Below, one piece after another: positions 1-8,525 of a DNA stretch of 64,000 nucleotides. Within the stretch, counting starts at the first letter, position 1. Each line of letters starts with the position of its first letter. The DNA is from Saccharicrinis sp963677245. Its GTDB lineage: Bacteria > Bacteroidota > Bacteroidia > Bacteroidales > Marinilabiliaceae. The stretch covers positions 992,001-1,056,000 of the forward strand of contig OY781921.1 of NCBI GenBank assembly GCA_963677245.1, written 5' to 3'. The translations under genes were made by a program, and so were the position numbers. Below the pieces are notes generated by a model. The model did no database searches and was not told where the DNA came from. It saw nothing but the letters and a program-made list of their open reading frames with translations.

Positions 1-1
1 T

Positions 2-934
2 GCTGTAATGGATCAGGCTGTTGCGCTAGTTAAAGAATTATTGGACATCCCTGCAGGTTACGAAGTTGTTTTTGTTGGTGGCGGTGCAAGTACTCAATTT
101 TGCATGGTTCCATTTAACTTATTAAACAAAAAAGCAGGGTATTTAAACACTGGATCCTGGGCAGGTAAGGCACAAAAAGAAGCTAAATTATTTGGTGAAG
201 TTGTTGAAGTTGCTTCTTCTAAAGACGCTAACTATAATTATATACCAAAAGGTTTTGATGTTCCTTCTGATCTAGATTATTTACACATCACTACAAACAA
301 CACTATTTTTGGTACTGAAATTAAAACTGATCTTGATTTAGGCGTTCGTTTAGTAGCTGATATGTCTTCAGATATTTTCTCAAGACCAATTGATGTTTCT
401 AAATACGATGTTATCTACGGTGGTGCACAAAAGAACCTGGCTCCTTCCGGAATTACATTTGCTATTGTTAAAGAAGATGCTTTAGGAAAAGTAGATCGCG
501 AAATACCAACGATGTTAGATTATCGTACACATATTGGTAAAGAATCGATGTTCAACACTCCTCCTGTGTTGCCTCTATACTCTGCTTTACAAACATTAAT
601 CTGGTTAAAGGATAATGGTGGTATCGCAGCTATGCAAAAGAAAAACATCGAAAAAGCACAATTACTTTACGATGAAATCGATAGCAACAAATTCTTTAAG
701 GCTACAGTTGCTAATGAAGAGGACAGATCTTTAATGAATATTTGTTTTGTGATGAATGATGAGTACGCAGAACTAGAAAAAGATTTCCTTGAATTAGCTA
801 CATCTAAAGGATGTGTTGGAATTAAAGGACACCGTTCTGTAGGTGGATTTAGAGCTTCTACATACAATGCTTTACCAAAAGAAAGTGTTGAAGTATTAGT
901 AGCTGCTATGAAAGAATTTGCTTCTAAAAAATAA
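2..934 (+). CDS. serC: Phosphoserine aminotransferase SerC, 5' partial
   Basis: This enzyme transaminates 3-phosphohydroxypyruvate with glutamate to give 3-phosphoserine, the second step of serine synthesis, in the cytoplasm using PLP. The reading frame is open to the left edge of the window, and the first ATG (position 8) falls inside the conserved AVMDQAVALVKELL region. About 50 N-terminal residues are therefore missing, compared with the usual 355-360. Visible family signatures are the GGGAST phosphate/PLP loop, the TTNNTIFGTE stretch, and YGGAQKNLAPSG, which carries the PLP-binding lysine (codon near 431). The C-terminal GFRASTYNALP is also typical. It is followed by a hairpin terminator and then serA, so this is a serine biosynthesis cluster. 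The family assignment is very secure. Confidence 0.96.
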   Translation, partial: AVMDQAVALVKELLDIPAGYEVVFVGGGASTQFCMVPFNLLNKKAGYLNTGSWAGKAQKEAKLFGEVVEVASSKDANYNYIPKGFDVPSDLDYLHITTNNTIFGTEIKTDLDLGVRLVADMSSDIFSRPIDVSKYDVIYGGAQKNLAPSGITFAIVKEDALGKVDREIPTMLDYRTHIGKESMFNTPPVLPLYSALQTLIWLKDNGGIAAMQKKNIEKAQLLYDEIDSNKFFKATVANEEDRSLMNICFVMNDEYAELEKDFLELATSKGCVGIKGHRSVGGFRASTYNALPKESVEVLVAAMKEFASKK

Positions 935-941
935 TAAAACA

Positions 942-993
942 CCGAAAATAGAATTCCGAAATCTATTTTTTAGGTTTCGGATTTCGCTTTTTT
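942..993 (+). terminator. Nested hairpin terminator after serC
   Basis: CCGAAA (942-947) can pair with TTTCGG (975-980), with an inner ATAGA/TCTAT stem. A T-run follows near 988-993. It lies just after the serC stop codon. Confidence 0.65.
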
Positions 994-1024
994 ACAAACT
1001 GATTAAACACAAAATCTATATATT

Positions 1025-1945
1025 ATGACAAAAGTACTTGTTGCCACAGAAAAGCCTTTTGCTAAAGCTGCAGTTGATCAAATTGAAGCTATTGTAAAGG
1101 AAGCCGGCTTCGATTTTGCGTTACTTGAAAAATACGCAGACAAAAGCGAATTATTAGAAGCTGTTAAAGATGCAGCAGCCCTTATTGTTCGTTCTGATAA
1201 AGTTACTTCTGAAGTAGTTGAAGCTGCTAAAGAATTAAAAATTGTAGTTAGAGCAGGTGCTGGTTATGATAACCTTGACCTGGATGCTTGTACAGCTAAG
1301 GATGTTGTTGCGATGAACACTCCAGGACAGAATTCAAACGCTGTTGCAGAATTAGCATTTGGAATGATGATTTCAATGGCTCGTAACGCATATAACGGAA
1401 CTGCAGGAACTGAACTTCGCGGTAAAAAAATCGGTATTCACGCATATGGTAACGTAGGTATGTATGTTGCTAAAATTGCACAAGGAATGGGTATGGAAGT
1501 GTTAGCCTTTGATCCATTTGTTAGCGCAGATAAAATGAAAGCTGATGGAGTTACTCCTGTTGACTCTGTTGAAGAACTTTATAGTACCTGTCAGTATATC
1601 TCTTTACACATTCCTGCAAACGATAAAACTAAAGAATCAATTAATTTTGATTTATTATCGAAAATGCCACAAAACGGTGTACTTGTAAACACTGCTCGTA
1701 AAGAAGTTATTCATGAAGCAGACATGATTAAGTTAATGAATGAAAGAGCAGACTTTGCTTATATTTCTGATATTGCACCAGATAACAAAGATGAGTTTGC
1801 AGCTTTTGAAGGAAGATATTTCTTTACACCTAAAAAGATGGGTGCTCAAACTGCAGAAGCTAACGTTAATGCAGGTGTCGCAGCAGCTAACCAAATTGTT
1901 GATTACATTAAAAACGGAAACACTACTTTTAAAGTAAATAAGTAG
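1025..1945 (+). CDS. serA: D-3-phosphoglycerate dehydrogenase, short form without ACT domain
   Basis: It oxidises 3-phosphoglycerate to 3-phosphohydroxypyruvate with NAD, the first step of serine synthesis. At 306 aa it has only the substrate- and NAD-binding domains and no C-terminal ASB/ACT regulatory domain, so feedback by serine through ACT is not expected. Visible motifs are VVRAGAGYDN (residues 74-83), NTPGQNSNAVAEL (98-110), the nucleotide-binding IGIHAYGNVG (136-145) and the substrate arginine in NTARKE (222-227). Near the C-terminus the usual TPH catalytic histidine is replaced by TPKKMGAQT (268-276), with lysines at 270-271. From memory, this lysine type is known from Bacteroidetes and from Entamoeba. 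It lies between serC and a DUF1015 gene and ends in a strong terminator. Confidence 0.95.
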   Translation: MTKVLVATEKPFAKAAVDQIEAIVKEAGFDFALLEKYADKSELLEAVKDAAALIVRSDKVTSEVVEAAKELKIVVRAGAGYDNLDLDACTAKDVVAMNTPGQNSNAVAELAFGMMISMARNAYNGTAGTELRGKKIGIHAYGNVGMYVAKIAQGMGMEVLAFDPFVSADKMKADGVTPVDSVEELYSTCQYISLHIPANDKTKESINFDLLSKMPQNGVLVNTARKEVIHEADMIKLMNERADFAYISDIAPDNKDEFAAFEGRYFFTPKKMGAQTAEANVNAGVAAANQIVDYIKNGNTTFKVNK

Positions 1946-1965
1946 TCCCGTTACAATTACAATAT

Positions 1966-1997
1966 AAAGGCATCCTTTGCGGGATGCCTTTTTTTTA
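1966..1997 (+). terminator. Strong intrinsic terminator after serA
   Basis: The stem AAGGCATCC / GGGATGCCTT closes a short loop and is followed by eight or more T residues. This is a textbook rho-independent terminator. Confidence 0.9.
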
Positions 1998-2105
1998 TGT
2001 CAAAAATCATATACCCAATTTTCTTACTCTTGACTTTTATCAGATCCCAATAAAAAAAATACTCGCTATATTGTATACACATTTTAACATTTAAAATAAT
2101 CCAAT

Positions 2106-3356
2106 ATGGCTATAGTAAAACCCTTCAAAGGGCTCCGTCCTCCTAAAGAAATTGTTCAGGATTTAGCATGCTTGCCTTATGATGTAATGAATAGAAACGA
2201 AGCTTTTGAAATGGCACAAGAAAAGCCTCATTCTCTATTACATATAACACGAAGCGAAATTGATTGCTCTAGTGATACAGATATTCACTCTCAGGAGGTA
2301 TATGATAAATCAATTCAAAATTTTAAACACTTTCAGGAAACCGGATGGCTTAATCAAGATGAGGAACCATATTACTATATATATGCCCAAACAATGAATG
2401 GACGCACGCAATATGGAATTGTAGGAGCCGCATCTGTTGATGATTATTTAAATGGCGTTATTAAGAAGCATGAACTAACCAGAAAAGAAAAAGAGGAAGA
2501 CAGAATGGTTCACGTACGCATCAACAACGCTAATATCGAACCCGTATTTTTCTCCTACCCCGATGTTCCTGAAATTAATAATATTATAGATAATATCGTA
2601 AGACATCAGGCTCCTGAATATGATTTTGTAGCAGAAGATGGTTTTGGCCACCATTTTTGGGTTATTAAAGATCAGGCAACCAATCAGCAAATAGAAGAAT
2701 TATTTCAGACGAAGGTTCCAGCTACCTATGTTGCCGACGGACATCATAGAACTGCTGCAGCTGCATTAGTTGGGAAAGAAAAACGTGAGGCAAACAGCAA
2801 CCATAATGGAGACGAAGAATACAACTTTTTTTTAGCAGTACATTTTCCAGCATCTCAATTAAAAATAATTGACTACAATAGAGTTGTTAAAGATTTAAAT
2901 CGCTTAAGTGAATCAGAATTTATAGATAAGATTAAAGAAAATTTTGATGTCAGTGAACCTCAAAAAAAGGAAATTAAACCGTCAAGTCTTCATGAGTTTT
3001 CGATGTATATTAATGGCAATTGGTATAAACTAAATGCTAAAGAAGGAACTTATAATGATGATGACCCTATTGGTGTTTTAGATGTCACAATTTTATCCAA
3101 ATATATTTTAGATGAAATATTAGATATTAAAGATTTAAGAACCGATAAAAGGATTGACTTTATTGGAGGTATTAGAGGTTTAAGAGAACTATCCAAAAGA
3201 GTTAATAATGGCGAAATGAAAGTTGCTTTTGCTATGTATCCTGTTTCTATGCAACAATTAATTGACATTGCTGATAGTGGTAATATTATGCCTCCTAAAA
3301 CTACCTGGTTCGAACCTAAACTAAGGTCTGGTTTGGTTATTCATAAATTAGATTAA
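2106..3356 (+). CDS. DUF1015 family protein, linked to serine biosynthesis
   Basis: A 416-aa cytoplasmic protein of the DUF1015 family with no signal peptide or membrane segment. The N-terminal KPFKGLRPPKEIVQD and LPYDVMN stretches are characteristic. In the middle, VADGHHRTAAAAL (around residue 210) resembles the DGxHR phosphate/nucleotide-binding motif of the ParB/sulfiredoxin-like fold, which some free-serine kinases use. The C-terminal half includes DPIGVLDVTILSKYIL and DFIGGIRGL, also typical. The biochemical role is not established. Its position directly after serC and serA, an arrangement I recall from other Bacteroidetes, suggests a task in serine or phosphoserine metabolism (inference). 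It has its own terminator. Confidence 0.85.
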   Translation: MAIVKPFKGLRPPKEIVQDLACLPYDVMNRNEAFEMAQEKPHSLLHITRSEIDCSSDTDIHSQEVYDKSIQNFKHFQETGWLNQDEEPYYYIYAQTMNGRTQYGIVGAASVDDYLNGVIKKHELTRKEKEEDRMVHVRINNANIEPVFFSYPDVPEINNIIDNIVRHQAPEYDFVAEDGFGHHFWVIKDQATNQQIEELFQTKVPATYVADGHHRTAAAALVGKEKREANSNHNGDEEYNFFLAVHFPASQLKIIDYNRVVKDLNRLSESEFIDKIKENFDVSEPQKKEIKPSSLHEFSMYINGNWYKLNAKEGTYNDDDPIGVLDVTILSKYILDEILDIKDLRTDKRIDFIGGIRGLRELSKRVNNGEMKVAFAMYPVSMQQLIDIADSGNIMPPKTTWFEPKLRSGLVIHKLD

Positions 3357-3376
3357 GATATTTAAGATTGATTAAG

Positions 3377-3413
3377 AAAGGGAGATAGATTCAAATGGAT
3401 TATCTCCTTTTTT
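3377..3413 (+). terminator. Intrinsic terminator after the DUF1015 gene
   Basis: AAAGGGAGATAGA pairs with TTATCTCCTTTTTT across a 10-nt loop and ends in a T-run. Confidence 0.85.
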
Positions 3414-3446
3414 ATTGAAAACCTTTATCAAATCTGCAATAATTGG

Positions 3447-3454
3447 TACTTTTG
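3447..3454 (+). promoter_or_regulatory. Candidate Bacteroidetes -7 element for the YggS gene
   Basis: TACTTTTG matches the TAnnTTTG consensus of the Bacteroidetes primary sigma factor. It lies 27 nt upstream of the ATG at 3482 and after a terminator. No good -33 TTG is seen at 19-21 nt, so this is a weak call. Confidence 0.35.
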
Positions 3455-3481
3455 AAACTTAAATGATTTAAAGAATTTTTC

Positions 3482-4153
3482 ATGTCTGTTTCAGAAAATC
3501 TAAAAAAAATAAAGCAAACCTTACCCAATCACGTTACCCTTGTCGCAGTATCCAAAACAAAACCCAACAGCGATATAATTGAGGCCTACAATGCAGGACA
3601 AAGAATTTTTGGTGAAAACAAAGTTCAGGATTTAACTCAGAAATACGAGGATCTTTCCAAAGATATTCAATGGCATTTTATCGGTCATCTTCAAACAAAT
3701 AAGGTAAAATACATTGCTCCTTTTGTTAGTCTGATCCACGGTGTAGATTCTATTAAGTTATTACGAACTATCAATAAAGAAGGCAAAAAAAACGATCGTA
3801 AGATCAATTGTCTATTACAATTTCATATAGCCGAAGAAAGTACCAAGTTTGGTTTTACCTTAGAAGAATTTATACAGGAAATTACAAATGCACCTCTCGA
3901 TGAATTTACAAATATCGAAATTTGTGGCGTGATGGGGATGGCAACTTACACAGACGACCAAAATCAAATTGCAAAAGAGTTTAAAACACTTAAGTCAATA
4001 TTTAAAGAATTAAAGTCTGGTGTTTTTGCTAATAGCTCAAACTTTAAAGAAATATCAATGGGTATGTCCGGAGATTACCCTTTGGCGATTGAACAAGGAA
4101 GCACAATGGTACGAGTGGGAAGTTCCATTTTTGGAGCCCGTAATTATCACTAA
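3482..4153 (+). CDS. YggS/PROSC family PLP homeostasis protein
   Basis: A 223-aa single-domain TIM-barrel PLP protein of the YggS (PLPBP/PROSC) family. The family binds pyridoxal phosphate and buffers its supply, affecting amino acid and keto acid pools, without a clear catalytic reaction. The PLP lysine lies in LVAVSKTKP (K25 or K27 region), followed by the family hallmarks FGENKVQDL and WHFIGHLQTNK. The C-terminal SMGMSGDYPLAIEQGSTMVRVGSSIFG is the classic phosphate-binding signature. Length is normal. It is monocistronic or loosely linked to the downstream flavoprotein gene. Confidence 0.93.
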   Translation: MSVSENLKKIKQTLPNHVTLVAVSKTKPNSDIIEAYNAGQRIFGENKVQDLTQKYEDLSKDIQWHFIGHLQTNKVKYIAPFVSLIHGVDSIKLLRTINKEGKKNDRKINCLLQFHIAEESTKFGFTLEEFIQEITNAPLDEFTNIEICGVMGMATYTDDQNQIAKEFKTLKSIFKELKSGVFANSSNFKEISMGMSGDYPLAIEQGSTMVRVGSSIFGARNYH

Positions 4154-4168
4154 ACCTTATAAAACATA

Positions 4169-4195
4169 TTTTTTAGAATAATAATGTCTAAAAAA
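4169..4195 (+). terminator. AT-only hairpin after the YggS gene, possible terminator
   Basis: A 9-bp perfect stem (TTTTTTAGA / TCTAAAAAA) with a 9-nt loop lies just after the stop codon. It has no G-C clamp and no clean T-run, so termination is uncertain. Confidence 0.35.
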
Positions 4196-4198
4196 AAT

Positions 4199-4206
4199 TA
4201 TATTTG
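4199..4206 (+). promoter_or_regulatory. Candidate -7 promoter element for the DHOD-like gene
   Basis: TATATTTG is a perfect TAnnTTTG match 25 nt before the ATG at 4232. A matching -33 TTG is not evident. Confidence 0.4.
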
Positions 4207-4231
4207 TTCGCAATAAATAATCAAGAAGTCT

Positions 4232-5218
4232 ATGGCAAATTTAAACACTACCTATCTGGGATTAAACCTAAAAAACCCAATAATTGTAAGTAGTTCAGGA
4301 CTAACAAATAGCATTAGCAAGATTAAAAAATTAGTAGATGCAGGTGCTGGAGCTGTGGTATTAAAATCACTATTTGAGGAACAAATAAACCACGAAATTA
4401 ACAAGCAAATTCAAACTGGCGAAGGATATGATTATCCTGAAGCAATGGACTATATTTCAGGATACACAAAAGACAATTCTGTTGGCGAATATTTAAAGCT
4501 TATTTCGGATGCCAAAGAGCAATTTGACATTCCTGTTATTGCAAGCATAAATTGTTTTTCATCGAACGAATGGATTAGTTTCGCAAAACAAATTGAAGAA
4601 GCCGGAGCCGATGCAATAGAATTAAATGTTCATGTAGTAAATACAGATAAAAATGTTGAAGCTTCTGTAATTGAAGGTTTGTATTATTCAATTGCAGAAA
4701 ATATAAACAATGCTATTGAAATTCCATTTTCAATAAAATTAGGCGATAATTTTGCCAATATTGTTGGTGTTGTTAATAAACTATATGCCTATGGAGCTAA
4801 AGGAGTAGTTTTATTCAACCGCTTTTATGAACCAGACATCGATATTAACCATTTAAGTTTGACTTCTGCTTCTGTATTTAGTTCACCAGCCGACATTAGA
4901 AAGTCTTTACGTTGGGTTGCTATCATATCTGATAAAGTAGATCAAATAAACATTTCTGCCTCAACCGGTAATCATGATGGAGAAGCAGTTATCAAACAAT
5001 TATTAGCTGGTGCAAATACAGTTCAAATTTGCTCAACAGTTTACCAAAACGGTCCTAAGGTTATTTCGGATATGCTTAATGAACTCTCGTTTTGGATGGA
5101 AGAAAAGAAATTTGATTCCATAAATTCCTTTAGAGGTTTAATGAGTTATAGAAAAATTAAAGATCCAGCTATATACGAGAGAGCTCAGTTTATGAAGTAT
5201 TTCTCCAATATGGAATAA
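4232..5218 (+). CDS. Dihydroorotate dehydrogenase-like flavoprotein
   Basis: A 328-aa TIM-barrel protein of the PyrD-like family. The N-terminus LNTTYLGLNLKNPIIVSSSG resembles FMN-dependent dihydroorotate dehydrogenases, and SASTGNHDGEAVIKQLLAGANTVQICS near the end is the FMN phosphate-binding region. The active-site segment INCFSSNEWISFAKQIEEAGADAIELNVHV lacks the usual N-x-SCPN core of class 1 enzymes. It is therefore probably not the true pyrimidine enzyme but a paralogue annotated in many Bacteroidetes as dihydroorotate dehydrogenase-like. Its substrate is unknown. A strong terminator follows. Confidence 0.85.
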   Translation: MANLNTTYLGLNLKNPIIVSSSGLTNSISKIKKLVDAGAGAVVLKSLFEEQINHEINKQIQTGEGYDYPEAMDYISGYTKDNSVGEYLKLISDAKEQFDIPVIASINCFSSNEWISFAKQIEEAGADAIELNVHVVNTDKNVEASVIEGLYYSIAENINNAIEIPFSIKLGDNFANIVGVVNKLYAYGAKGVVLFNRFYEPDIDINHLSLTSASVFSSPADIRKSLRWVAIISDKVDQINISASTGNHDGEAVIKQLLAGANTVQICSTVYQNGPKVISDMLNELSFWMEEKKFDSINSFRGLMSYRKIKDPAIYERAQFMKYFSNME

Positions 5219-5228
5219 ATAAAAAACC

Positions 5229-5269
5229 AAAAAGCTTTTGAATTCACACATTCAAAAGCTTTTTTTTAT
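5229..5269 (+). terminator. Strong terminator after the DHOD-like gene
   Basis: AAAAGCTTTTGAA and its complement TTCAAAAGCTTTT flank a short loop, and an eight-base T-run follows. Confidence 0.88.
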
Positions 5270-5465
5270 CAATTCATCAACAAAACCAGACAAAAGATAT
5301 TACATTTGAATTTTATTTAATATTTTTATGTAATCAAAATCTATCTTGCATTGTTATGTTATATATACAGTTCAATAACGATAGATAAAACAATTTTAAA
5401 TCCTAGCAATTTCAGTCTGATCTTTAATATATTAAGATTAAATTCAGATTATAAAATTTAACAAA

Positions 5466-6398
5466 ATGAGAAGAGTTTTTCATCTGCTTACCAATTTGAC
5501 TTTGATTTTCGTCATTGCTCTTAACTTTCTTACATCCTGTCAATCAAGTGATAAAAAACAAAATAAAAGTGAACAAGATCAGTTAGTAGAATCTGCTCAG
5601 GAAGTAGATGAAAAAATGATGGAAGATTTTAATAAGTCAAAGCTTATCTTTTATTCATTACCATCACCACTTGAAACAGCTATGCTTATCAAAAGATCAG
5701 GTGCTCGTTTTGATAATGAAATATTAAATCCAACATCTAACGTAAGCAATTACAACACAAACTTAAAAATGGCTCTTAATCTTGGTGTTTATAGTGCAGA
5801 TTTAAGCTATACCAGTTTATTCGATCAAACGCAAAGTACAATTCAATACATGGGTTGTGCTAAAAAAATGGCTGAAGGTTTAAGTATTCTTGATGCTATT
5901 GACGAAGACACAATGAAGAAGCTTGAGGATAATATGAACAACCGTGATGCGGTATTAGAAATTATCTCAGAAACGTTCATGTCTTCTAATTCTTATTTAA
6001 AAGAAAACGACAGACAAGCTATTTCTGTAATGGTTCTTGTTGGAGGTTGGGTTGAAGGTCTTTATTTAGCTTCAGCTTTAACTAATGGTTCAATGGAGAA
6101 TAATAAAAGATTACTTGACAGAATTATATATCAGAAGTTGTCCTTAATTACAGTAATGAACTTATTGGAATCATATCAGGACAACGAGGATATTCAGTAT
6201 TTATATGGTAGAATGAATGAGCTTAAAGCTATTTTCGAACAGGTTAAGATTGTCAACACATCTAAAGTTCAATCAGAAACTGATGCTGAAAATAAAATAA
6301 CTACCATTAAAGCTGATTCTGAAACACATATTTCCAAAGAAGTATTCGAAGCTTTAATTAATAAAGTAGCAGAAATACGAAACGAATTTATCTCATAA
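5466..6398 (+). CDS. Putative lipoprotein of unknown function, conserved type
   Basis: A 310-aa exported protein. The N-terminus has a hydrophobic stretch and a lipobox ending LTSC (cysteine about residue 25), followed by an acidic, lysine-rich linker, so a membrane-anchored lipoprotein is likely. The mature part is predicted to be mostly helical, with LGVYSADLSYTSLF and VMVLVGGWVEGLYLAS as distinctive segments. I recognise the style from uncharacterised Bacteroidetes lipoproteins but cannot name a function. The next gene starts 22 nt downstream and also encodes an exported protein, so the two probably form one transcript ending at the terminator near 6930. Confidence 0.8.
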   Translation: MRRVFHLLTNLTLIFVIALNFLTSCQSSDKKQNKSEQDQLVESAQEVDEKMMEDFNKSKLIFYSLPSPLETAMLIKRSGARFDNEILNPTSNVSNYNTNLKMALNLGVYSADLSYTSLFDQTQSTIQYMGCAKKMAEGLSILDAIDEDTMKKLEDNMNNRDAVLEIISETFMSSNSYLKENDRQAISVMVLVGGWVEGLYLASALTNGSMENNKRLLDRIIYQKLSLITVMNLLESYQDNEDIQYLYGRMNELKAIFEQVKIVNTSKVQSETDAENKITTIKADSETHISKEVFEALINKVAEIRNEFIS

Positions 6399-6419
6399 AC
6401 AAACAGCTTATTTATTACA

Positions 6420-6884
6420 ATGCATAAATTAAAAATTGGCTTATTCACAAGTTGTCTGTTTATCATTCTAAATCTATTACCTGGTAATGTTCAAGGACAA
6501 TGTTCCAGCTTTGCAAAGAATATTTGCAAGCCTAAACTGGAAAATTTTGTTCATGATGGAAATTACAACGCTACTATTTTAGGTGCTGGAGAAACTGCAG
6601 AATTATACAAAACTTTTTTTGCAGGCCAAACATATAGAATTGTTGTTGGAAAAATTAATGATCTACCCAGTATTCATTTCAGGCTGGTTGATGAAAGTAA
6701 CCAAATTCTATTCGATAATAAAGACCATAATTTTACCGATGTTTGGGACTTTAGTGTTGAAACAACTCAAATGCTTGTTATTAAATTAAAAGTACTGGAT
6801 AATTATAATAGTGACGAAGAAAACGTTACAAAAGGCTGTGTTGCTGTTTTATTTGGTATTGAAAAAGATAAAAAGAAGAAATAA
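6420..6884 (+). CDS. Small secreted protein of unknown function
   Basis: A 154-aa protein with a signal peptide (MHKLKIGLFTSCLFIILNLL, cleavage after about residue 26). The mature part begins with a cysteine pair in QCSSFAKNICKP and looks like a small beta-sandwich: GETAELYKTFFAGQTYRIVVG and DVWDFSVETTQMLVIKLKV. The C-terminus is a lysine-rich tail. I do not recognise the family. It follows a lipoprotein gene at 22 nt spacing and is probably co-transcribed with it. Confidence 0.75.
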   Translation: MHKLKIGLFTSCLFIILNLLPGNVQGQCSSFAKNICKPKLENFVHDGNYNATILGAGETAELYKTFFAGQTYRIVVGKINDLPSIHFRLVDESNQILFDNKDHNFTDVWDFSVETTQMLVIKLKVLDNYNSDEENVTKGCVAVLFGIEKDKKKK

Positions 6885-6903
6885 TACATTAGACAATTAT
6901 ATT

Positions 6904-6933
6904 TAAAGCTGCTATTTACTAGCGGCTTTTTTT
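6904..6933 (+). terminator. Terminator after the two exported-protein genes
   Basis: AAAGCTGC and GCGGCTTT pair (one G-T), with a 9-nt loop and a run of seven T residues. Confidence 0.85.
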
Positions 6934-6993
6934 GTGTCATTTTGCTTCTAATACCCAGATAAAGAAACAACACATCTCCAAACAAATTAAGCT

Positions 6994-7168
6994 TTAAACC
7001 CGCAATATGCATTAGGAAATCTATTACGCGTCAAAATTACTTCAAACAAGTCTCTTCATTACTTTACTTCAACTCATCAGAACCATACTATGCCTCATTT
7101 CAAAAAAGTCTTGTTTTATTGCAATTTTAACGCTCACAATGAAGTTCTAATACATATATCCGGGTTAA
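6994..7168 (+). repeat. Dispersed intergenic repeat, copy A (MITE-like)
   Basis: About 175 bp bounded by imperfect terminal inverted repeats. The left end reads AACCCGCAATATGCATTAG and the right end, as its complement, AACCCGGATATATGTATTAG. The interior matches copies B (20398-20573) and C (26911-27065, opposite strand), including CTTCAAACAAG, TTCAACTCATCAG and CTTGTTTTATTGC blocks. It has no coding capacity. Confidence 0.8.
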
Positions 7169-7243
7169 AATACAACCTTTTACAGCTCCAATAATAGTAC
7201 TTGACTTAAGTATATAATAGAACTAACATCTGAAAAAGAACAT

Positions 7244-7276
7244 AAAAAAACCGACTCCTAATTAAAGAAGTCGGTT
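7244..7276 (-). terminator. Terminator of the PUL enzyme block
   Basis: Read on the minus strand, AACCGACTTC and its partner GGAGTCGGTT flank an 8-nt loop and run into seven T residues. It lies about 20 nt after the GH105 stop codon. Confidence 0.88.
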
Positions 7277-7297
7277 ATATATTAAATGAAGATGAAT

Positions 7298-8446
7298 TTA
7301 TTCAGATACGAATTTATACATTTCAGAACTAGCTAGTAAGAAAGCTCCTACTCCAAAATTTGAGGTTGAATTTTCATCCACTTGCTGTCCAGGAATAGCT
7401 CTCTCCCCTATTGGTTGAACATAGCCAATTCTTCCGTCTTCCTGCAAAGCTACAGTAGTCAAATAAGTCCACGACTTCTCAATTACAGGTTGATATTCTT
7501 CTTTTGAAAGAACACCATTATTTATTCCCCATAAATATCCAAAAGTAAAAAATGCAGTACCACTTGTTTCTGGTCCCGGAGCATGTTCTGGATCAATTAT
7601 ACTTCTTGTCCAATAACCTTCTGCCTGTTGCATACCTTTTAATGAAACTGCCATTTTTTTGTAAATCTCAACAAACTCTGCTTTATGCTCATAATCTTTT
7701 GGCATATCCTGTATGATTTTTGCTAAACCTGCAAAAACCCAACCATCACCTCTGGCCCAGAAATCCTTCTTCCCATTAGCTGATTTATGCTTTGGATAAA
7801 CATACTTCGCATCTCTGAAAAACAATCCAGTTTCCTCATCATACATGATGCTTTGTGCATATTTAAAATACTCATAAAGTTTTTCAAGATATAAGTCATT
7901 ACCGGTAACATGATACAGTTTAGTCATAACAGGCATTACCATATATAATCCATCAGCCCACCACCAATAATCATTTTTATCTGTGCTCATTTCATATTCC
8001 ATCACCTCAATAGCGCGTGCTATCATCGATGAATCTTTATCCTCTGACATATTAAACAAATCGATATATGTCTGAAAGCAAATTTGCCAATCTCCGAATA
8101 GAACATACTCAGGAGATTCTCCATATGAATATTTCCATTCTGCTTTATTATCAGAAGTCGCCCCTTTCCATTGATTCTTTTCGGCCCAATTCACCGAGTA
8201 ATCTTTGTATTCTTCCTTACCGGTAATTTGATATGCCGCTATATTTCCAGTATGGTAAGCTGCATTATCCCAAAATGATCTGCCAGGATCTGCATGATTC
8301 CCCTGCCAATGATCATTTACCTTAATCATGATTTCCTTTACTTCTTGTTTAGTAGGTAAATTATTTACCTCCTCCTGCGTACAACAACTAGAAACACCTA
8401 ATATAATAAGCGCCCCTAGTAAAAAATGTAATCTAAGATTTTTCAT
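7298..8446 (-). CDS. GH105/GH88 unsaturated uronyl hydrolase, lipoprotein
   Basis: It is expected to remove the 4,5-unsaturated uronic acid that a polysaccharide lyase leaves at the non-reducing end of oligosaccharides, using an (alpha/alpha)6 barrel. I chose the ATG at 8446; the TTG 12 nt upstream is less likely. The lipobox GVSSC gives a lipid-anchored protein. Signature stretches are FWDNAAYHTGN, YVLFGDWQICFQTY, DYWWWADGLYMVMPVM with the probable catalytic Asp (about residue 165), FWARGDGWVFAGLAK and PGPETSGTAFFTFG. It is the last gene of the minus-strand block, 79 bp after GH2. Its whole catalytic domain is a close paralogue of the one in the 57405-59465 gene. GH88 versus GH105 and the exact linkage cannot be settled here. 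Confidence 0.88.
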   Translation of the reverse strand: MKNLRLHFLLGALIILGVSSCCTQEEVNNLPTKQEVKEIMIKVNDHWQGNHADPGRSFWDNAAYHTGNIAAYQITGKEEYKDYSVNWAEKNQWKGATSDNKAEWKYSYGESPEYVLFGDWQICFQTYIDLFNMSEDKDSSMIARAIEVMEYEMSTDKNDYWWWADGLYMVMPVMTKLYHVTGNDLYLEKLYEYFKYAQSIMYDEETGLFFRDAKYVYPKHKSANGKKDFWARGDGWVFAGLAKIIQDMPKDYEHKAEFVEIYKKMAVSLKGMQQAEGYWTRSIIDPEHAPGPETSGTAFFTFGYLWGINNGVLSKEEYQPVIEKSWTYLTTVALQEDGRIGYVQPIGERAIPGQQVDENSTSNFGVGAFLLASSEMYKFVSE

Positions 8447-8476
8447 TATTAACTTCAATTCGATTTTTATTTGCTG

Positions 8477-8518
8477 AAGTATTTACCACTACACATCAAT
8501 GTATAATGGTAAATACTT
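8477..8518 (-). promoter_or_regulatory. Perfect 12-bp inverted repeat between GH2 and GH105
   Basis: AAGTATTTACCA (8477-8488) and TGGTAAATACTT (8507-8518) are exact complements around an 18-nt loop. On the minus strand no T-run follows the stem, so it looks more like an mRNA-stabilising or processing hairpin in the operon than a terminator. Confidence 0.6.
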
Positions 8519-8525
8519 TTATTTT

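Larger units (their letters stand above)
6885..7297. other. Intergenic region between convergent genes
   Basis: A 413-bp gap holding a plus-strand terminator (6904-6933), copy A of a dispersed intergenic repeat (6994-7168) and a minus-strand terminator (7244-7276). I see no gene. Confidence 0.7.
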
